Shown here piece after piece: positions 54,458 through 64,000 of a DNA stretch of 64,000 nt. The DNA is from Novosphingobium sp. (GTDB lineage: Bacteria > Pseudomonadota > Alphaproteobacteria > Sphingomonadales > Sphingomonadaceae), in assembly GCF_020852455.1 (NCBI RefSeq), contig NZ_JADZAT010000028.1:186001-250000 (forward strand), in the 5' to 3' direction. Every line of letters begins with the position of its first letter. Positions within the stretch are counted from its first letter, which is position 1. The notes beneath the pieces are model-generated. The model saw only the letters and a program-made list of their open reading frames with translations. It was not told the DNA's origin and made no database searches. Position numbers and translations under genes: made by a program.

Positions 54458-55303
54458 AAAGCTGTAGGCCACCCCGGCCACGGCAAAGCCCTGGCTGGCG
54501 CTGCCCGCATCCCTGACGATCGGGCTGTCGGCGAACTGGCCGACCAGCCGCTTGTAATTGGCCAGCGCGAACAGCCCCCAGCCCTTGCGCGGATTGCCGC
54601 CAAGGTCGTGGGTATAGAGCAGCGAGGTGCCCACGCTCTTCAGTCCCGCGCCGCGCGTGGCATAGGCCGGCAGCGGGCCGCCGGGCGCGACATCGAAATA
54701 GGTCCTGGCAAAACCCTTGCCGACATAGTCCGCGCTGACCCCCAGCCGGGCAAAGCTGCGCTGCGATACCGGCGAGGACAGCGACAAGGCGGGCGTGATA
54801 ACATAGCTGCGATGCGCGCCATTGATATCGTGCAGATAGGTCACATCGAAATTGACGCTGGCCGGCGGGATCAGCACCCCGCGCTTGCCGATCCCGGCGG
54901 TCAGGCCCAGCTCGACCGCGGTCTTGCGGGTCCCCAGCACGGCGACGCGCGGGTCCTTGATATCGCCGGTCCGGTCCAGCCGCAGCTGGACGACCGGGCC
55001 CAGCACCAGCCGGGTCTTGCCCTTGTCGGGCACGAAATCGGTATAGAGGTTGAGCCCGCGCATCTGGAACTCGACGCCCTGGACCTTGCCCTGAAAAATC
55101 CCGCCGGGCTGCAGCCGGTAGTCGTTCGACCCTTCATAATCGGGCGCCAGACCCAGCCCAAAACCGATCGTCACGCGATCGCCTTCGGGGGGGGCGCCCT
55201 GAGGGGAACGCTGGGGCGGAAAGGTTTCGGCTTCGCTGGCCAGCGCGGGCTGGCTGGACAGGGCAAGCGCGGCAAGCGCGATCGGCAGGCGGATTACGGA
55301 CAT
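54455..55303 (-). CDS. mipA: MipA/OmpV-family outer-membrane protein
   Basis: A 282-residue beta-barrel protein. The signal peptide is about residues 1-22 (LALSSQPALA). VTIGFGLGLAPDYEGSNDYR (cut at 20) near residues 43-62 is the family signature, and the end VAGVAYSF is a typical outer-membrane C-terminus. In relatives it scaffolds cell-wall enzymes or takes part in antibiotic permeability. Start ATG 55303, with GGGAGA ten bases upstream. Its stop codon lies in the right end of the palindromic element. Confidence 0.9.
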   Translation of the reverse strand: MSVIRLPIALAALALSSQPALASEAETFPPQRSPQGAPPEGDRVTIGFGLGLAPDYEGSNDYRLQPGGIFQGKVQGVEFQMRGLNLYTDFVPDKGKTRLVLGPVVQLRLDRTGDIKDPRVAVLGTRKTAVELGLTAGIGKRGVLIPPASVNFDVTYLHDINGAHRSYVITPALSLSSPVSQRSFARLGVSADYVGKGFARTYFDVAPGGPLPAYATRGAGLKSVGTSLLYTHDLGGNPRKGWGLFALANYKRLVGQFADSPIVRDAGSASQGFAVAGVAYSF

Positions 55304-55383
55304 TGCAGAAGAATCTCCCAGTCTCGCCCCCAGGCGGCGATATAGGATCGGGATCGACAGGAACAAGGGAAAGAGAGGCAGGA

Positions 55384-56361
55384 ATGTACAGGCTCTACGG
55401 CGCGCTCGGATCGCCCTATTCGATGAAGATGCGCGCACTGCTGCGCTATCGCCGGCTGACCCACCTGTGGATCGACGGCAGCGCCGCGCGCGAGGCGCTG
55501 GGCCAGGTCCGCGCCCCGGTGATCCCGGTGCTGCAATATCCCGACGGACATTTCGACAACGATTCGACCCCGCTGGTCTATGATCTGGAGGCGCGCCATC
55601 CGGGGCGCGGCGTGGTGCCGACCGATCCCGCGCAGGCCTTCATCGCCCACCTGCTCGAGGATTTCGCCGACGAATGGCTGACCAAGGCGATGTTCGGCTA
55701 TCGCTGGCTGGAAGAGCTCGACCAGATCCAGATGAGCCGCTGGCTGGCCTTCGACAACCTCAAGGGCGGGGGGCTTGAGACCAGCCAGAAATTCGCCGCG
55801 ATGTTCCGCGATCGGCAGGTCGGGCGGATGGCGCTGGTCGGCTGCACGCGTGAGAACTTCCCGCTGATCGAAGCCAGCACGCGGGCGGTGCTGGCGGCGC
55901 TGGAAGACCATGTGGTGAACCGCCACTCACTGTTCGGCACGCGGCCCTCGATGGCCGAATTCGGGATCTATGGCCAGCTATCCCAGCTGGGCACCGATCC
56001 CACCCCGCAGGCAATGATGCGCGTCGACTATCCCTATACCTACCGCTGGCTGGCGCACATCGACGACATGAGCGGCACCGAAGGCGAATGGGAACCGGGC
56101 TTTGCCCCCGTGGTGGCCGAACTGGTGCGGATCGCGGGCCAGGTCTATGTCCCGTTCCTGCGCGCCAATGCCGAAGCAGCCGATATGGAGGCCGCGACCT
56201 TCCGGATGGAAGCGATGGGGCTGCCGTACGAGCAGGGCACGTTCAAGTACCAGCTGAAATGCCTGCGCGAACTGCAGGCGCGCTACGGCGCATTGGAAGG
56301 CGCGGCGCGGGCTGCGGTGGACGAGCTGATTGGAGCGGAGTGGCGTGGGCTTTTGGCCTAG
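55384..56361 (+). CDS. glutathione S-transferase family protein
   Basis: A 325-residue protein with an N-terminal thioredoxin-like GST domain (YRLYGALGSPYSMKMRALL, residues 2-20; STPLVYDLEARHP near 63-75) and a long helical C-terminal domain. It is larger than typical 200-230-residue GSTs. The start at ATG 55384, preceded by AGGCAGGA, fits the fold; the in-frame extension to 55303 overlaps the divergent mipA start. The substrate is unknown. Confidence 0.82.
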   Translation: MYRLYGALGSPYSMKMRALLRYRRLTHLWIDGSAAREALGQVRAPVIPVLQYPDGHFDNDSTPLVYDLEARHPGRGVVPTDPAQAFIAHLLEDFADEWLTKAMFGYRWLEELDQIQMSRWLAFDNLKGGGLETSQKFAAMFRDRQVGRMALVGCTRENFPLIEASTRAVLAALEDHVVNRHSLFGTRPSMAEFGIYGQLSQLGTDPTPQAMMRVDYPYTYRWLAHIDDMSGTEGEWEPGFAPVVAELVRIAGQVYVPFLRANAEAADMEAATFRMEAMGLPYEQGTFKYQLKCLRELQARYGALEGAARAAVDELIGAEWRGLLA

Positions 56362-57476
56362 CCGTAAGCCTGCCGTTCCAGCGCGCCGAAGCAAGCCAGC
56401 GCGCCGGGATCGCCGAACGGCGAGAGCTGGCTCATCATCACGCCGCCCAAGCCCTTGACCGGATCAATCCAGTAATAGGAATTGAAGATCCCGGCCCAGG
56501 CCAGGCTGCCGGGTGAGCGGCCGTTAGGGCCCTGTTCCGGATTGATCAGGAAGCCCAGTCCCCAGGTGGTGTGCTGATCGGGGAAGGTGTCATAGGGCTG
56601 GGCCAGGTGCGGCATGGCGCTGCCCATGTAACCAGCGCGCAGCTGGCCGATCTGGTTACGGCCCATTTCCGCCACCGTTTCGGCCTTGAGCACACGCTGG
56701 CCGTCCAGCTCGCCCCCGCGCAGCATGGCGCGCACGAAGCGGGCATAGTCGGGCGCGGTGCCGATCAGCCCGCCGCCGCCGTTGTGGTACTCACCCCCGC
56801 CGATGAACATCGGCTGGACCTTCAGCCCGCCAGCCTCATTGCGCACATGGACCTGCGCCGCACCGGCGGGCAGCGTATCGAGGAAGGCCGTGCCTTTCAT
56901 CCCCAGCGGGGCAAACAGGTGCTCGGCCATGTAGTCGCCCAGCTTGCGCCCCGTCGCCGCTTCGACCGCCAGCCCGGCCCAGTCGATCGCCACCGAATAT
57001 TCCCAGCTGTCGCCCGGATCGAACATCAGCGGCATCCGGATCGAATCGAGCGAACCCGGCGCGGGCATGCCGACCGCGCCGAAATACTGCAGCACCTGCG
57101 GGTGGATGAAGAAATAGCCCAGCCCGGCGGTGTGGGTCAGCAGGTGGCGCAGCGTGATCGGCCGCGCGGCCGCGCGCAATTGCGGCTTGCCCTGCGCATC
57201 AAAGCCGGTGAGGACCTGCGGATCGGCCAGATCGGGCAGTACTTCGCCGATCGGGCTATCAAGCCCCAGCCGCCCCTGTTCGACCAGCTGCATCGCCGCG
57301 ACCGAGACCAGCGCCTTGGTCATCGAGGCGATCTGGAACGGAGTGTCGAGGCTGACCGGGCTCTGGCTGTCAACATCGGTCACGCCCAGCGCCTGGCTGA
57401 AGCGCACGCCATCGGCATCAACGATCATGCCCACGGCGCATGGCAGCCTGGCTTCGGCAAAGGCCTGTTCGAACAT
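56358..57476 (-). CDS. class C beta-lactamase-like serine hydrolase
   Basis: A 372-residue penicillin-binding/esterase-type hydrolase without a signal peptide. The nucleophile motif is SMTK (Ser51, Lys54), WEYSVAIDW contains the tyrosine motif, and a late GWAGIFN-like segment (LAWAGIFNSYYWIDP) stands for the third motif. Lacking export, it is more likely an esterase (EstB type) than a beta-lactamase. ATG 57476 is preferred to a TTG one codon earlier; AGAGGGA lies upstream. The convergent end with the GST overlaps by four bases. Confidence 0.87.
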   Translation of the reverse strand: MFEQAFAEARLPCAVGMIVDADGVRFSQALGVTDVDSQSPVSLDTPFQIASMTKALVSVAAMQLVEQGRLGLDSPIGEVLPDLADPQVLTGFDAQGKPQLRAAARPITLRHLLTHTAGLGYFFIHPQVLQYFGAVGMPAPGSLDSIRMPLMFDPGDSWEYSVAIDWAGLAVEAATGRKLGDYMAEHLFAPLGMKGTAFLDTLPAGAAQVHVRNEAGGLKVQPMFIGGGEYHNGGGGLIGTAPDYARFVRAMLRGGELDGQRVLKAETVAEMGRNQIGQLRAGYMGSAMPHLAQPYDTFPDQHTTWGLGFLINPEQGPNGRSPGSLAWAGIFNSYYWIDPVKGLGGVMMSQLSPFGDPGALACFGALERQAYG

Positions 57477-57507
57477 CAATTTCCCTCTCTGTTGCTATCA
57501 CCACCCT

Positions 57508-57572
57508 CCGTTCGCATCGAGCGAAGTCGAGATGCCGCGCAAAAGTGTCTCGACTTCGCTCGACACGAACGG
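57508..57572. repeat. REP-like inverted repeat before nadE
   Basis: Arms 57508-57532 and 57548-57572 match at 23 of 25 positions (CCGTTCG..TCGAGCGAAGTCGAGA), with a 15-bp loop. Such repeats are scattered through sphingomonad genomes. It lies in the divergent gap between the serine hydrolase and nadE, 63 bp before nadE. Confidence 0.75.
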
Positions 57573-57635
57573 TGTTGGGAGCTGTATTCTCTTCGCCCCA
57601 TTGGCTAACGCCTCACCGCGGCTTAGGGAAGGGAA

Positions 57636-59297
57636 ATGGTCGATACGCTTTCCATCACGCTTGCCCAGCTCAACCAATCGGTCGGCGATATTGCCGGCAA
57701 TGCCCGCGCGATGCTGGCCGCGCGCGAACGGGCCAGGGCCGCGGGCGCGGACCTGGTGGTCTTTCCCGAAATGCAGCTGGTCGGCTACCCGGCCGAGGAT
57801 CTGGTGCTGAAGCCCGCCTTCGTCGCCCGCGCCGCCGAAGAGCTGGAGGCTATGGCCAGGGTCACCGCCGATGGCGGCCCGGCCATGCTGGTCGGCTCGA
57901 TCTTCATCCAGGACGGCGCACTGCACAACGGGATCGCGCTGCTCGACGGGGGCAAGATCGCCGCGATCCGGCTGAAGCACGAACTGCCCAATTACGGCAC
58001 CTTTGACGAAGTGCGCCTGTTCCAGCCCGGCCCCCTGCCCGAGCCGATCGGGTTCAGGGGCGTGATGATCGGGCTGCCGATCTGCGAGGACGTCTGGCAT
58101 CCCGACGTTTGTCGCCACCTCGCCACCTTCGGGGCCGAACTGTTCATCTGCGTCAACGGCAGCCCCTACGAAATCGACAAGGATACGCTGCGGATCGAAG
58201 GCGTGGCCCGGCGCCGCGCCGCCGATACCGGGCTGCCGCTGGCCTACCTCAACCGGGTTGGCGGACAGGACGAGCTGGTGTTCGACGGGGCCAGCTTCGT
58301 GGTCAACGGCGATGGCTCGGTCCCGGTCCAGATGGCCGACTGGGAAGAACAGGAAGTCACCACCCGCTGGACCCGTACCGTGAGCGGCTGGCGCTGCGAA
58401 CCCGGCGAGGTTGCGAAGCTCGCCGATCATCCCGAGGACATCTACTGCGCGATGGTGCTGGCGCTGCGCGACTATGTGAACCGCAACCGCTTCCCCGGCG
58501 TGGTGCTGGGCCTGTCGGGCGGGATCGACTCTGCAATCTGCGCGGCGATCGCCGCCGATGCGCTGGGGCCGGAGCGGGTCTGGTCGGTGATGCTGCCCAG
58601 CCGCTTCACCAGCCAGCTGAGCCTGGACCTTGCCACCGAATGCGCGAAGATGATCGGCTGCCGCTATGACACGATCCCGATCAATCCGGCGGTCATGGCG
58701 TTCGACGAAATGCTGGCCGGCAGTTTTGCCGACAAGGACTACGACATCACCGAAGAGAACGTGCAGAGCCGCATTCGCGGGGTGACGCTGATGGCGCTCT
58801 CCAACAAGTTCGGGCCGATGCTGCTGACCACCGGCAACAAGAGCGAGATGAGCGTCGGCTATGCGACGATCTATGGCGACATGGCCGGCGGCTACAACCC
58901 GTTGAAGGACGCCTACAAGATGACCGTCTTCGCGATCAGCGAATGGCGCAACCGGCACAAACCCAAGATCGGGCTGGGTCCGGATGGCCCGGTGATGCCG
59001 CAGGCGATCATCACCCGGCCGCCTTCGGCCGAACTGCGCCCCGACCAGAAGGACGAGGATTCGCTGCCGCCCTATCCGGTGCTCGACAAGATCCTGCTGG
59101 GCCTGGTCGAACACGAAAAGAGTGTCGACCAGCTGGTCAGCGAGGGACTCGACCGTGACACCGTCGTGCGGATCGAACGCCTGCTCTACATTGCCGAATA
59201 CAAGCGCCGCCAGGCCCCGCCGGGGGTCAAACTGGGCAACCGCAACTTCGGACGCGATCGGCGCTATCCGATCACGAATGCATTTCGGAGCGGGTGA
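57636..59297 (+). CDS. nadE: glutamine-dependent NAD+ synthase
   Basis: A 553-residue two-domain enzyme that makes NAD from nicotinate adenine dinucleotide. The N-terminal nitrilase-type glutaminase domain shows the triad Glu45 (FPEMQ), Lys114 (LKHEL) and Cys150 (LPICEDVW). The C-terminal synthetase has the ATP pyrophosphatase loop LGLSGGIDSA near residue 290-300. The start ATG follows GGGAAGGGAA. It lies alone in a short transcript before the asd leader. Confidence 0.97.
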   Translation: MVDTLSITLAQLNQSVGDIAGNARAMLAARERARAAGADLVVFPEMQLVGYPAEDLVLKPAFVARAAEELEAMARVTADGGPAMLVGSIFIQDGALHNGIALLDGGKIAAIRLKHELPNYGTFDEVRLFQPGPLPEPIGFRGVMIGLPICEDVWHPDVCRHLATFGAELFICVNGSPYEIDKDTLRIEGVARRRAADTGLPLAYLNRVGGQDELVFDGASFVVNGDGSVPVQMADWEEQEVTTRWTRTVSGWRCEPGEVAKLADHPEDIYCAMVLALRDYVNRNRFPGVVLGLSGGIDSAICAAIAADALGPERVWSVMLPSRFTSQLSLDLATECAKMIGCRYDTIPINPAVMAFDEMLAGSFADKDYDITEENVQSRIRGVTLMALSNKFGPMLLTTGNKSEMSVGYATIYGDMAGGYNPLKDAYKMTVFAISEWRNRHKPKIGLGPDGPVMPQAIITRPPSAELRPDQKDEDSLPPYPVLDKILLGLVEHEKSVDQLVSEGLDRDTVVRIERLLYIAEYKRRQAPPGVKLGNRNFGRDRRYPITNAFRSG

Positions 59298-59373
59298 GGG
59301 CGCACTATTCTTTCACGCTGCACTGCAACAAAGGCATTGCCATTGCGCGAAGTGGCGGCTAGGGGCGCGTTCG

Positions 59374-60575
<1,202 letters not shown>

Positions 60576-60596
60576 TAGCGCCTGCCAATCCAAAAC

Positions 60597-60698
60597 CCGT
60601 TCGTGGTGAGCCTGTCGAACCACTGTCCTTCTTTCTGCGGCCCTCAAGCGCAAGGCCGGAAAGAAAGGGCGGCCCTTCGACAGGCTCAGGGCGAACGG
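60597..60698. repeat. REP-like inverted repeat between asd and trxC
   Basis: The outer arms share CCGTTCG..TGAGCCTGTCGAA (left 60597-60623, right 60671-60698), and an inner pair CCTTCTTTC / GAAAGAAAGG with GGCC closes the structure. The position between convergent stops suggests it also ends both transcripts. The outer sequence is a common sphingomonad repeat. Confidence 0.75.
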
Positions 60699-60705
60699 AG
60701 TTGGG

Positions 60706-61146
60706 TCAGAGGTTGCCCTTCACCCAACCCACAATCGCCGAGGCAGGCATGGCACCGCTCTGCCGCGCCACTTCCCGTCCTTCGGCAAACAGCACCATGG
60801 TCGGGATCGACTGGATGCCATAGCGCCGGGCGAGATCCGGCACGCGGTCGGTCTCGACCTTAAGCAGCCGCACCTGCGGTTCAAGCTCCTTGGCGGCCTG
60901 GGCGAAGGCTGGGGCCATCGCCTTGCACGGGCCGCACCATTCGGCCCAGAAATCAACCAGCACCGGCAGTGTGCCCTTGAGCTGGCGGTCGAACCGCGCC
61001 GCATCGGCGTCAATCGGCTTGGCCGCAAACAGCGCGGCCTTGCACTTGCCGCAGGTGGGGGCCGCACCCAGCCGTTCGACCGGCACGCGGTTGAGCGCCC
61101 CGCAATGCGGACAGGCGACCAGCGCCGGATCGGTGGACTTGGGCAT
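60706..61146 (-). CDS. trxC: thioredoxin 2
   Basis: A 146-residue thioredoxin with an N-terminal zinc-finger: CPHC (12-15) and CGKC (32-35), then the redox site WCGPC (70-74) and the cis-proline loop SIPT. This layout defines TrxC, a cytoplasmic disulfide reductase induced by oxidative stress in other bacteria. Start ATG 61146 after AAAGGAGAC; the extra 16 codons upstream are unlikely. Confidence 0.95.
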   Translation of the reverse strand: MPKSTDPALVACPHCGALNRVPVERLGAAPTCGKCKAALFAAKPIDADAARFDRQLKGTLPVLVDFWAEWCGPCKAMAPAFAQAAKELEPQVRLLKVETDRVPDLARRYGIQSIPTMVLFAEGREVARQSGAMPASAIVGWVKGNL

Positions 61147-61256
61147 GGCAGGTCTCCTTTCCCGTCTATCTGGGGGCTTGTTGACCCCGATCAAGGACTC
61201 CGCGCCGATTTACATTAGGAAACCCTGATATTTTCCGAAGTGGCAACAGGAGGGCC

Positions 61257-61463
61257 ATGATGTACCGGCTGATGTTCGTGATCCACGCGATGACCATGAC
61301 CGCGCTGATGGGGATTTTCGTTACCGCCGTACTGACCATGAACCTGCCCGGCTGGAAGCCGGTGGCGCTGGCCGCGCTGGCCGGGTTCGTGCTCTCGATC
61401 CCGGTATCCTGGTGGGCCGCCCGCGAAATCGTCCGCCGCTCGCCTGACCAGACGGCGGAGTAG
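61257..61463 (+). CDS. 68-residue two-TM membrane protein
   Basis: Two hydrophobic helices (about 4-28 and 34-54) and a charged tail RRSPDQTAE. AACAGGAGGGCC precedes the ATG, a strong site. It is followed after six bases by the AhpD-like gene and is probably co-transcribed with it. No known family could be named. Confidence 0.7.
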   Translation: MMYRLMFVIHAMTMTALMGIFVTAVLTMNLPGWKPVALAALAGFVLSIPVSWWAAREIVRRSPDQTAE

Positions 61464-61469
61464 GCGGCG

Positions 61470-61820
61470 ATGCACAAGGACTGGCCGGGCATGGCCACCG
61501 AACTGTCGGCCGCGATCAAGCAGGTGCGCCTCGGCAGCCCCGAAGTGATGAAGAACTTCTCGGCCATGGCGGCAGCCGCCACGGCAGGCGGCGCGCTTGA
61601 TACCAAGACCAAGGAACTGCTGGCCATGGCGATCGCCGTGGCGATCCGCTGCGACGGCTGCATCGCCTTCCACGCCAAGGCCGCACTGCAGCACGGCGCC
61701 ACGCGTGAGGAAATCATGGAGACGATGGGCCTGGCGATCTACATGGGCGCCGGCCCCAGCCTGATGTACGCCGCACAGGCGGTGGAAGCGTTCGACCAGT
61801 TTACCGAGGCGGCGGGTTAG
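61470..61820 (+). CDS. carboxymuconolactone decarboxylase/AhpD-like protein
   Basis: A 116-residue all-helical protein with the redox motif CDGC (Cys61, Cys64) and His68, as in AhpD-type alkylhydroperoxidases. The conserved GATREEIMETMGLAIYMGAGPS (quoted in part) is residues 76-95. It probably acts in peroxide or thiol stress; this fits the nearby trxC but is not proof of a link. Confidence 0.88.
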   Translation: MHKDWPGMATELSAAIKQVRLGSPEVMKNFSAMAAAATAGGALDTKTKELLAMAIAVAIRCDGCIAFHAKAALQHGATREEIMETMGLAIYMGAGPSLMYAAQAVEAFDQFTEAAG

Positions 61821-61891
61821 CCTGTCCCCTGTTGGGAGCCAGATCCTGCCATTCCGCTTTCCATCCCGTGATGCTGTGGTAATCCTTGGGC

Positions 61892-62236
61892 ATGTCTTCA
61901 AGGAGAGACTCGCGAAGCTCGACGCCCAAGCTGATTTTGGGCGGACTTTGTCTGGGCGGGCTGTTGGGGACGGCAATCGTCAAATGGCCGGATAGGGCAA
62001 GCGCAGTTGGCGGAAAGGCAATCGATGCTGGTTCCTCAGCCGTGCAGGCACTCGTTTCCGCGACGCGGATGGATCGCAAACGGCCTCCGCAACCGGGAGA
62101 TCACTGGAAGGGCTGCAATTCAGCCCGGGCTGCAGGGACCGCACCGATCTATGCCGGCGAGCCGGGATATGACGAATCGATGGATGGCGACGGTGATGGG
62201 ATCGCTTGCGAGCCTCATCCGGATGCCGGTTTCTGA
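61892..62236 (+). CDS. Excalibur calcium-binding domain protein
   Basis: A 114-residue protein with one N-terminal hydrophobic helix (about residues 12-28) and a C-terminal Excalibur domain. GCNSARAAGTAPIYAGEPGY is followed by MDGDGDGIACEP, an EF-hand-like Ca loop. It is probably membrane-anchored with the domain outside. The start is ATG 61892, with an in-frame TTG two codons upstream as an alternative; no good ribosome site is seen. Confidence 0.8.
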   Translation: MSSRRDSRSSTPKLILGGLCLGGLLGTAIVKWPDRASAVGGKAIDAGSSAVQALVSATRMDRKRPPQPGDHWKGCNSARAAGTAPIYAGEPGYDESMDGDGDGIACEPHPDAGF

Positions 62237-62267
62237 CACCGGAACGGCTTGAAGCCAGAGCCTGGAT

Positions 62268-64000
62268 TCACACCGCCACCTCAACCGTTTCCTCGTCCGC
62301 CGCTTCGAGCAGCTTCTTTTCGACCGTCCGCAGCCGCGCCACGGCATCGACCTTTTCGCCCAAGAGGTCGGTGACATAGAAGGTATCGACCGCGCGTTCG
62401 CCATAGGTGGCGATGTGCGCGGAATGGACCATAAGCTTGGCTTCGAACAGCGCGCGGGCCAGTCGGCTGAGCAGCGCAGGGCGGTCGCGGGCGTTGATTT
62501 CGACAACCGTGAAGCGGTTCGAGGCCGAATTGTCCACTTCGACCGAGGGCCGCACATCGAAGGCATCGGCGCGCGGGCGGGCATTGGGCCGCGCGGCAAG
62601 CTGCGAGACCAGCTTGACCCGATTGGCCAGCGCATCCTCGATCATCGTGCGGATCCGGGCGAGCTGGCTGTCCTCGCTGAATGGTCGGCCCAAGGGATCC
62701 TGGACCAGGAAGTTGTCAACCGCCATGCCGCCCCGCGTGGTGTGAATCCGCGCGTCGATGATGTTGCCGCCGGCCAGGTGGATCCCCCCAGCAATGCGAT
62801 AGAACAGCCCTGGATGGTCGGCCGCGATCACCGTCACCAGCGTGGCCCCGCGCGCGGCATAGTATTCGCAGTGCACGTCGAGCGCAGCGCCCTTGGCCCG
62901 GTCCAGCTGGGTCAGGTTCATCGCCACGATATCGTCGGGTTCGGCAATCCAGTAGGCATCGTTGAACTGTTTGGCATATTTGGCAACCAGCCCCTTGGCC
63001 TTGCCCAGCCGTTCGGCCACCTGCGCCTGCTTCGCCGCGACCCGCTGTTCGCGCCCGTGCTGGACGTGGCCCAGCCGCAGCCGCTCTTCGGCGGCATCGT
63101 ACAGTTCGTGGATCAGCTGGCGCTTCCAGCCGTTCCATACCCCCGGGCCGACCGCGCGGATATCGACGATGGTCAGCATCGCCAGCAGCCGCAACCGCTC
63201 GACCGACTGCACCTGCGCAACGAAATCGGTGATCGTCTTCCAGTCGGCCAGATCGCGCTTGAAGGCGACCGCGCTCATCAGCAGGTGCTGGCCCACCAGC
63301 CATGAGACGAGGCGGGTTTCCTCTTCCGACAGCCCCAGCCGCGGGCACAGTTTCAGCGCCACTTCGGCGCCCAGCACCGAATGATCGCCGCGGCGGCCCT
63401 TGGCGATATCGTGCAGCAGGATCGAGACATAGAGCACCCGGCGGTGCTGGATCTTGTGGACGATCCCGGTGGCCAGCGGATGCTCGCCCTTCATCTCGCC
63501 CTTTTCGATCCGCGCCATCAGCCCGACCGCACGGATGGTATGTTCGTCCACCGTATAGTGGTGGTACATGTCGAACTGCATCTGCGCGTTGACCCGGCCG
63601 AAATCGGGAATGAAGCGGCCGAACACGCCGACCTCGTTGAACCAGCGCAGCACCGTTTCTGGATCGTTACGGCTGGTCAGCAGATCGAGGAACAGCGCAT
63701 TGGCCCGCGGATCTTCGCGCACCGCATCGACCGCGCGGGCATCGCGCAGCGCGCAGCGCAGCGCCTCCGGATGGACTTCAAGGTGCTGGGCATCGGCCAG
63801 CGCGAAGATCTCGATCAGGCGGACCGGGTCCTGGGTGAACCAGTCGTCCGACGGCACGTTGATCTTGCCGCCATAGATCACATAGCCCTTGAGACTGCGC
63901 CGCCGCGCGCGGAACCCCGCCAGCAGCCCGCGCGGAGCCTTCTTGCCCGATTGCTCGTCCAGCTGGGCCAGGAACAGCCCGGTCAGGTGGCCCACGCGTT
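62268..64000 (-). CDS. glnD: bifunctional PII uridylyltransferase/uridylyl-removing enzyme, 5' end outside window
   Basis: 577 codons of GlnD, the nitrogen sensor that modifies PII protein; the N-terminal nucleotidyltransferase domain lies beyond the window. The HD domain for UMP removal is visible (HHYTVDEHTIRAVG and LLHDIAKGRRGDHS), followed by two ACT domains: TLVTVIAADHPGLFYRIAG and TVVEINARDRPALLSRLAR, which bind glutamine. An internal ATG at 63995 is not taken as the start because the frame remains open to the edge and the family needs about 300 more residues. Confidence 0.95.
   Translation of the reverse strand, partial: RVGHLTGLFLAQLDEQSGKKAPRGLLAGFRARRRSLKGYVIYGGKINVPSDDWFTQDPVRLIEIFALADAQHLEVHPEALRCALRDARAVDAVREDPRANALFLDLLTSRNDPETVLRWFNEVGVFGRFIPDFGRVNAQMQFDMYHHYTVDEHTIRAVGLMARIEKGEMKGEHPLATGIVHKIQHRRVLYVSILLHDIAKGRRGDHSVLGAEVALKLCPRLGLSEEETRLVSWLVGQHLLMSAVAFKRDLADWKTITDFVAQVQSVERLRLLAMLTIVDIRAVGPGVWNGWKRQLIHELYDAAEERLRLGHVQHGREQRVAAKQAQVAERLGKAKGLVAKYAKQFNDAYWIAEPDDIVAMNLTQLDRAKGAALDVHCEYYAARGATLVTVIAADHPGLFYRIAGGIHLAGGNIIDARIHTTRGGMAVDNFLVQDPLGRPFSEDSQLARIRTMIEDALANRVKLVSQLAARPNARPRADAFDVRPSVEVDNSASNRFTVVEINARDRPALLSRLARALFEAKLMVHSAHIATYGERAVDTFYVTDLLGEKVDAVARLRTVEKKLLEAADEETVEVAV

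Noticed and set aside
54179..55345. 388-codon plus-strand frame across the palindromic element
   Set aside because: Opposite mipA for most of its length and its first part is the inverted-repeat element; no domain.
57498..59114. 538-codon open frame on minus opposite nadE
   Set aside because: Shadow of nadE; composition typical of antisense frames.

Overview
The window is a high-GC chromosomal segment from an alphaproteobacterium, most likely Sphingomonadales (Novosphingobium/Sphingomonas-like). This is inferred from gene content: a large-type NAD-glutamate dehydrogenase, several TonB-dependent receptors, TPR-sulfotransferase and Asp/Asn-hydroxylase genes, a GIY-YIG gene set among short palindromes, and many ATGA/GTGA gene overlaps. 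No phage, plasmid, CRISPR or rRNA locus was seen. About 58 protein genes (including two leader peptides), one tRNA and one riboswitch can be supported. The outermost genes (gdhB at the left, glnD at the right) are cut by the window edges.

Layout. 1-7.8 kb (minus): NAD-GDH; a coupled esterase / TPR / flavin-oxidoreductase set; and a small membrane-protein plus XRE-regulator operon with repeated promoter boxes. 8-10.2 kb: a Tat-exported PhoD-like phosphatase and a GIY-YIG nuclease gene bracketed by three copies of one palindrome. 10.2-13.3 kb: thrS, preceded by a Thr-rich leader peptide and an intrinsic terminator, then a TauE/SafE permease. 13.5-15.2 kb: an acyl-CoA synthetase. 15.3-23.6 kb: a divergent sulfide/persulfide locus. 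SQR, a DUF2892 protein, a persulfide-dioxygenase-like MBL protein and a TauE permease are on minus; rhodanese, an RND adaptor and pump, and a BigR/SqrR-type ArsR regulator are on plus. A palindromic operator lies between them.

23.6-33.7 kb (minus): an 11-gene Ter (tellurite/stress) operon. It encodes four stand-alone or fused TerD-type proteins, a tandem TerA-like protein, TerC/DUF475, a TerD-trypsin fusion, a PRTase-TRSP protein, a HAD phosphatase and a StiP protein. Two poorly conserved helical proteins at its promoter end may stand in for XpaC/TelA. This is the most system-like part of the window.

34-48 kb: a TonB receptor, TPR-sulfotransferase, tRNA-Thr(CGT), TPR-Asp/Asn hydroxylase, a TPP riboswitch with thiC and an exported RidA, a GT25 glycosyltransferase, a D-aminoacylase-like amidohydrolase, an ABC ATPase/permease pair, and an SRAP (YedK/HMCES) homologue that has lost its catalytic residues. 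48-56 kb: a second TonB-type receptor, a coupled FMO / P450 / enoyl-CoA-hydratase operon, a 269-bp nested-palindrome element fitted exactly between two convergent stop codons, MipA/OmpV and a GST. 56-64 kb: a class-C serine hydrolase, nadE, asd behind a Thr/Ile/Val-rich leader peptide with a full attenuator, trxC, small genes and glnD.

Two regulatory signals that ordinary gene calling would miss stand out: threonine-rich leader peptides in front of both thrS and asd. Together with tRNA-Thr they suggest that threonine supply and charging are sensed by transcription attenuation in this lineage.
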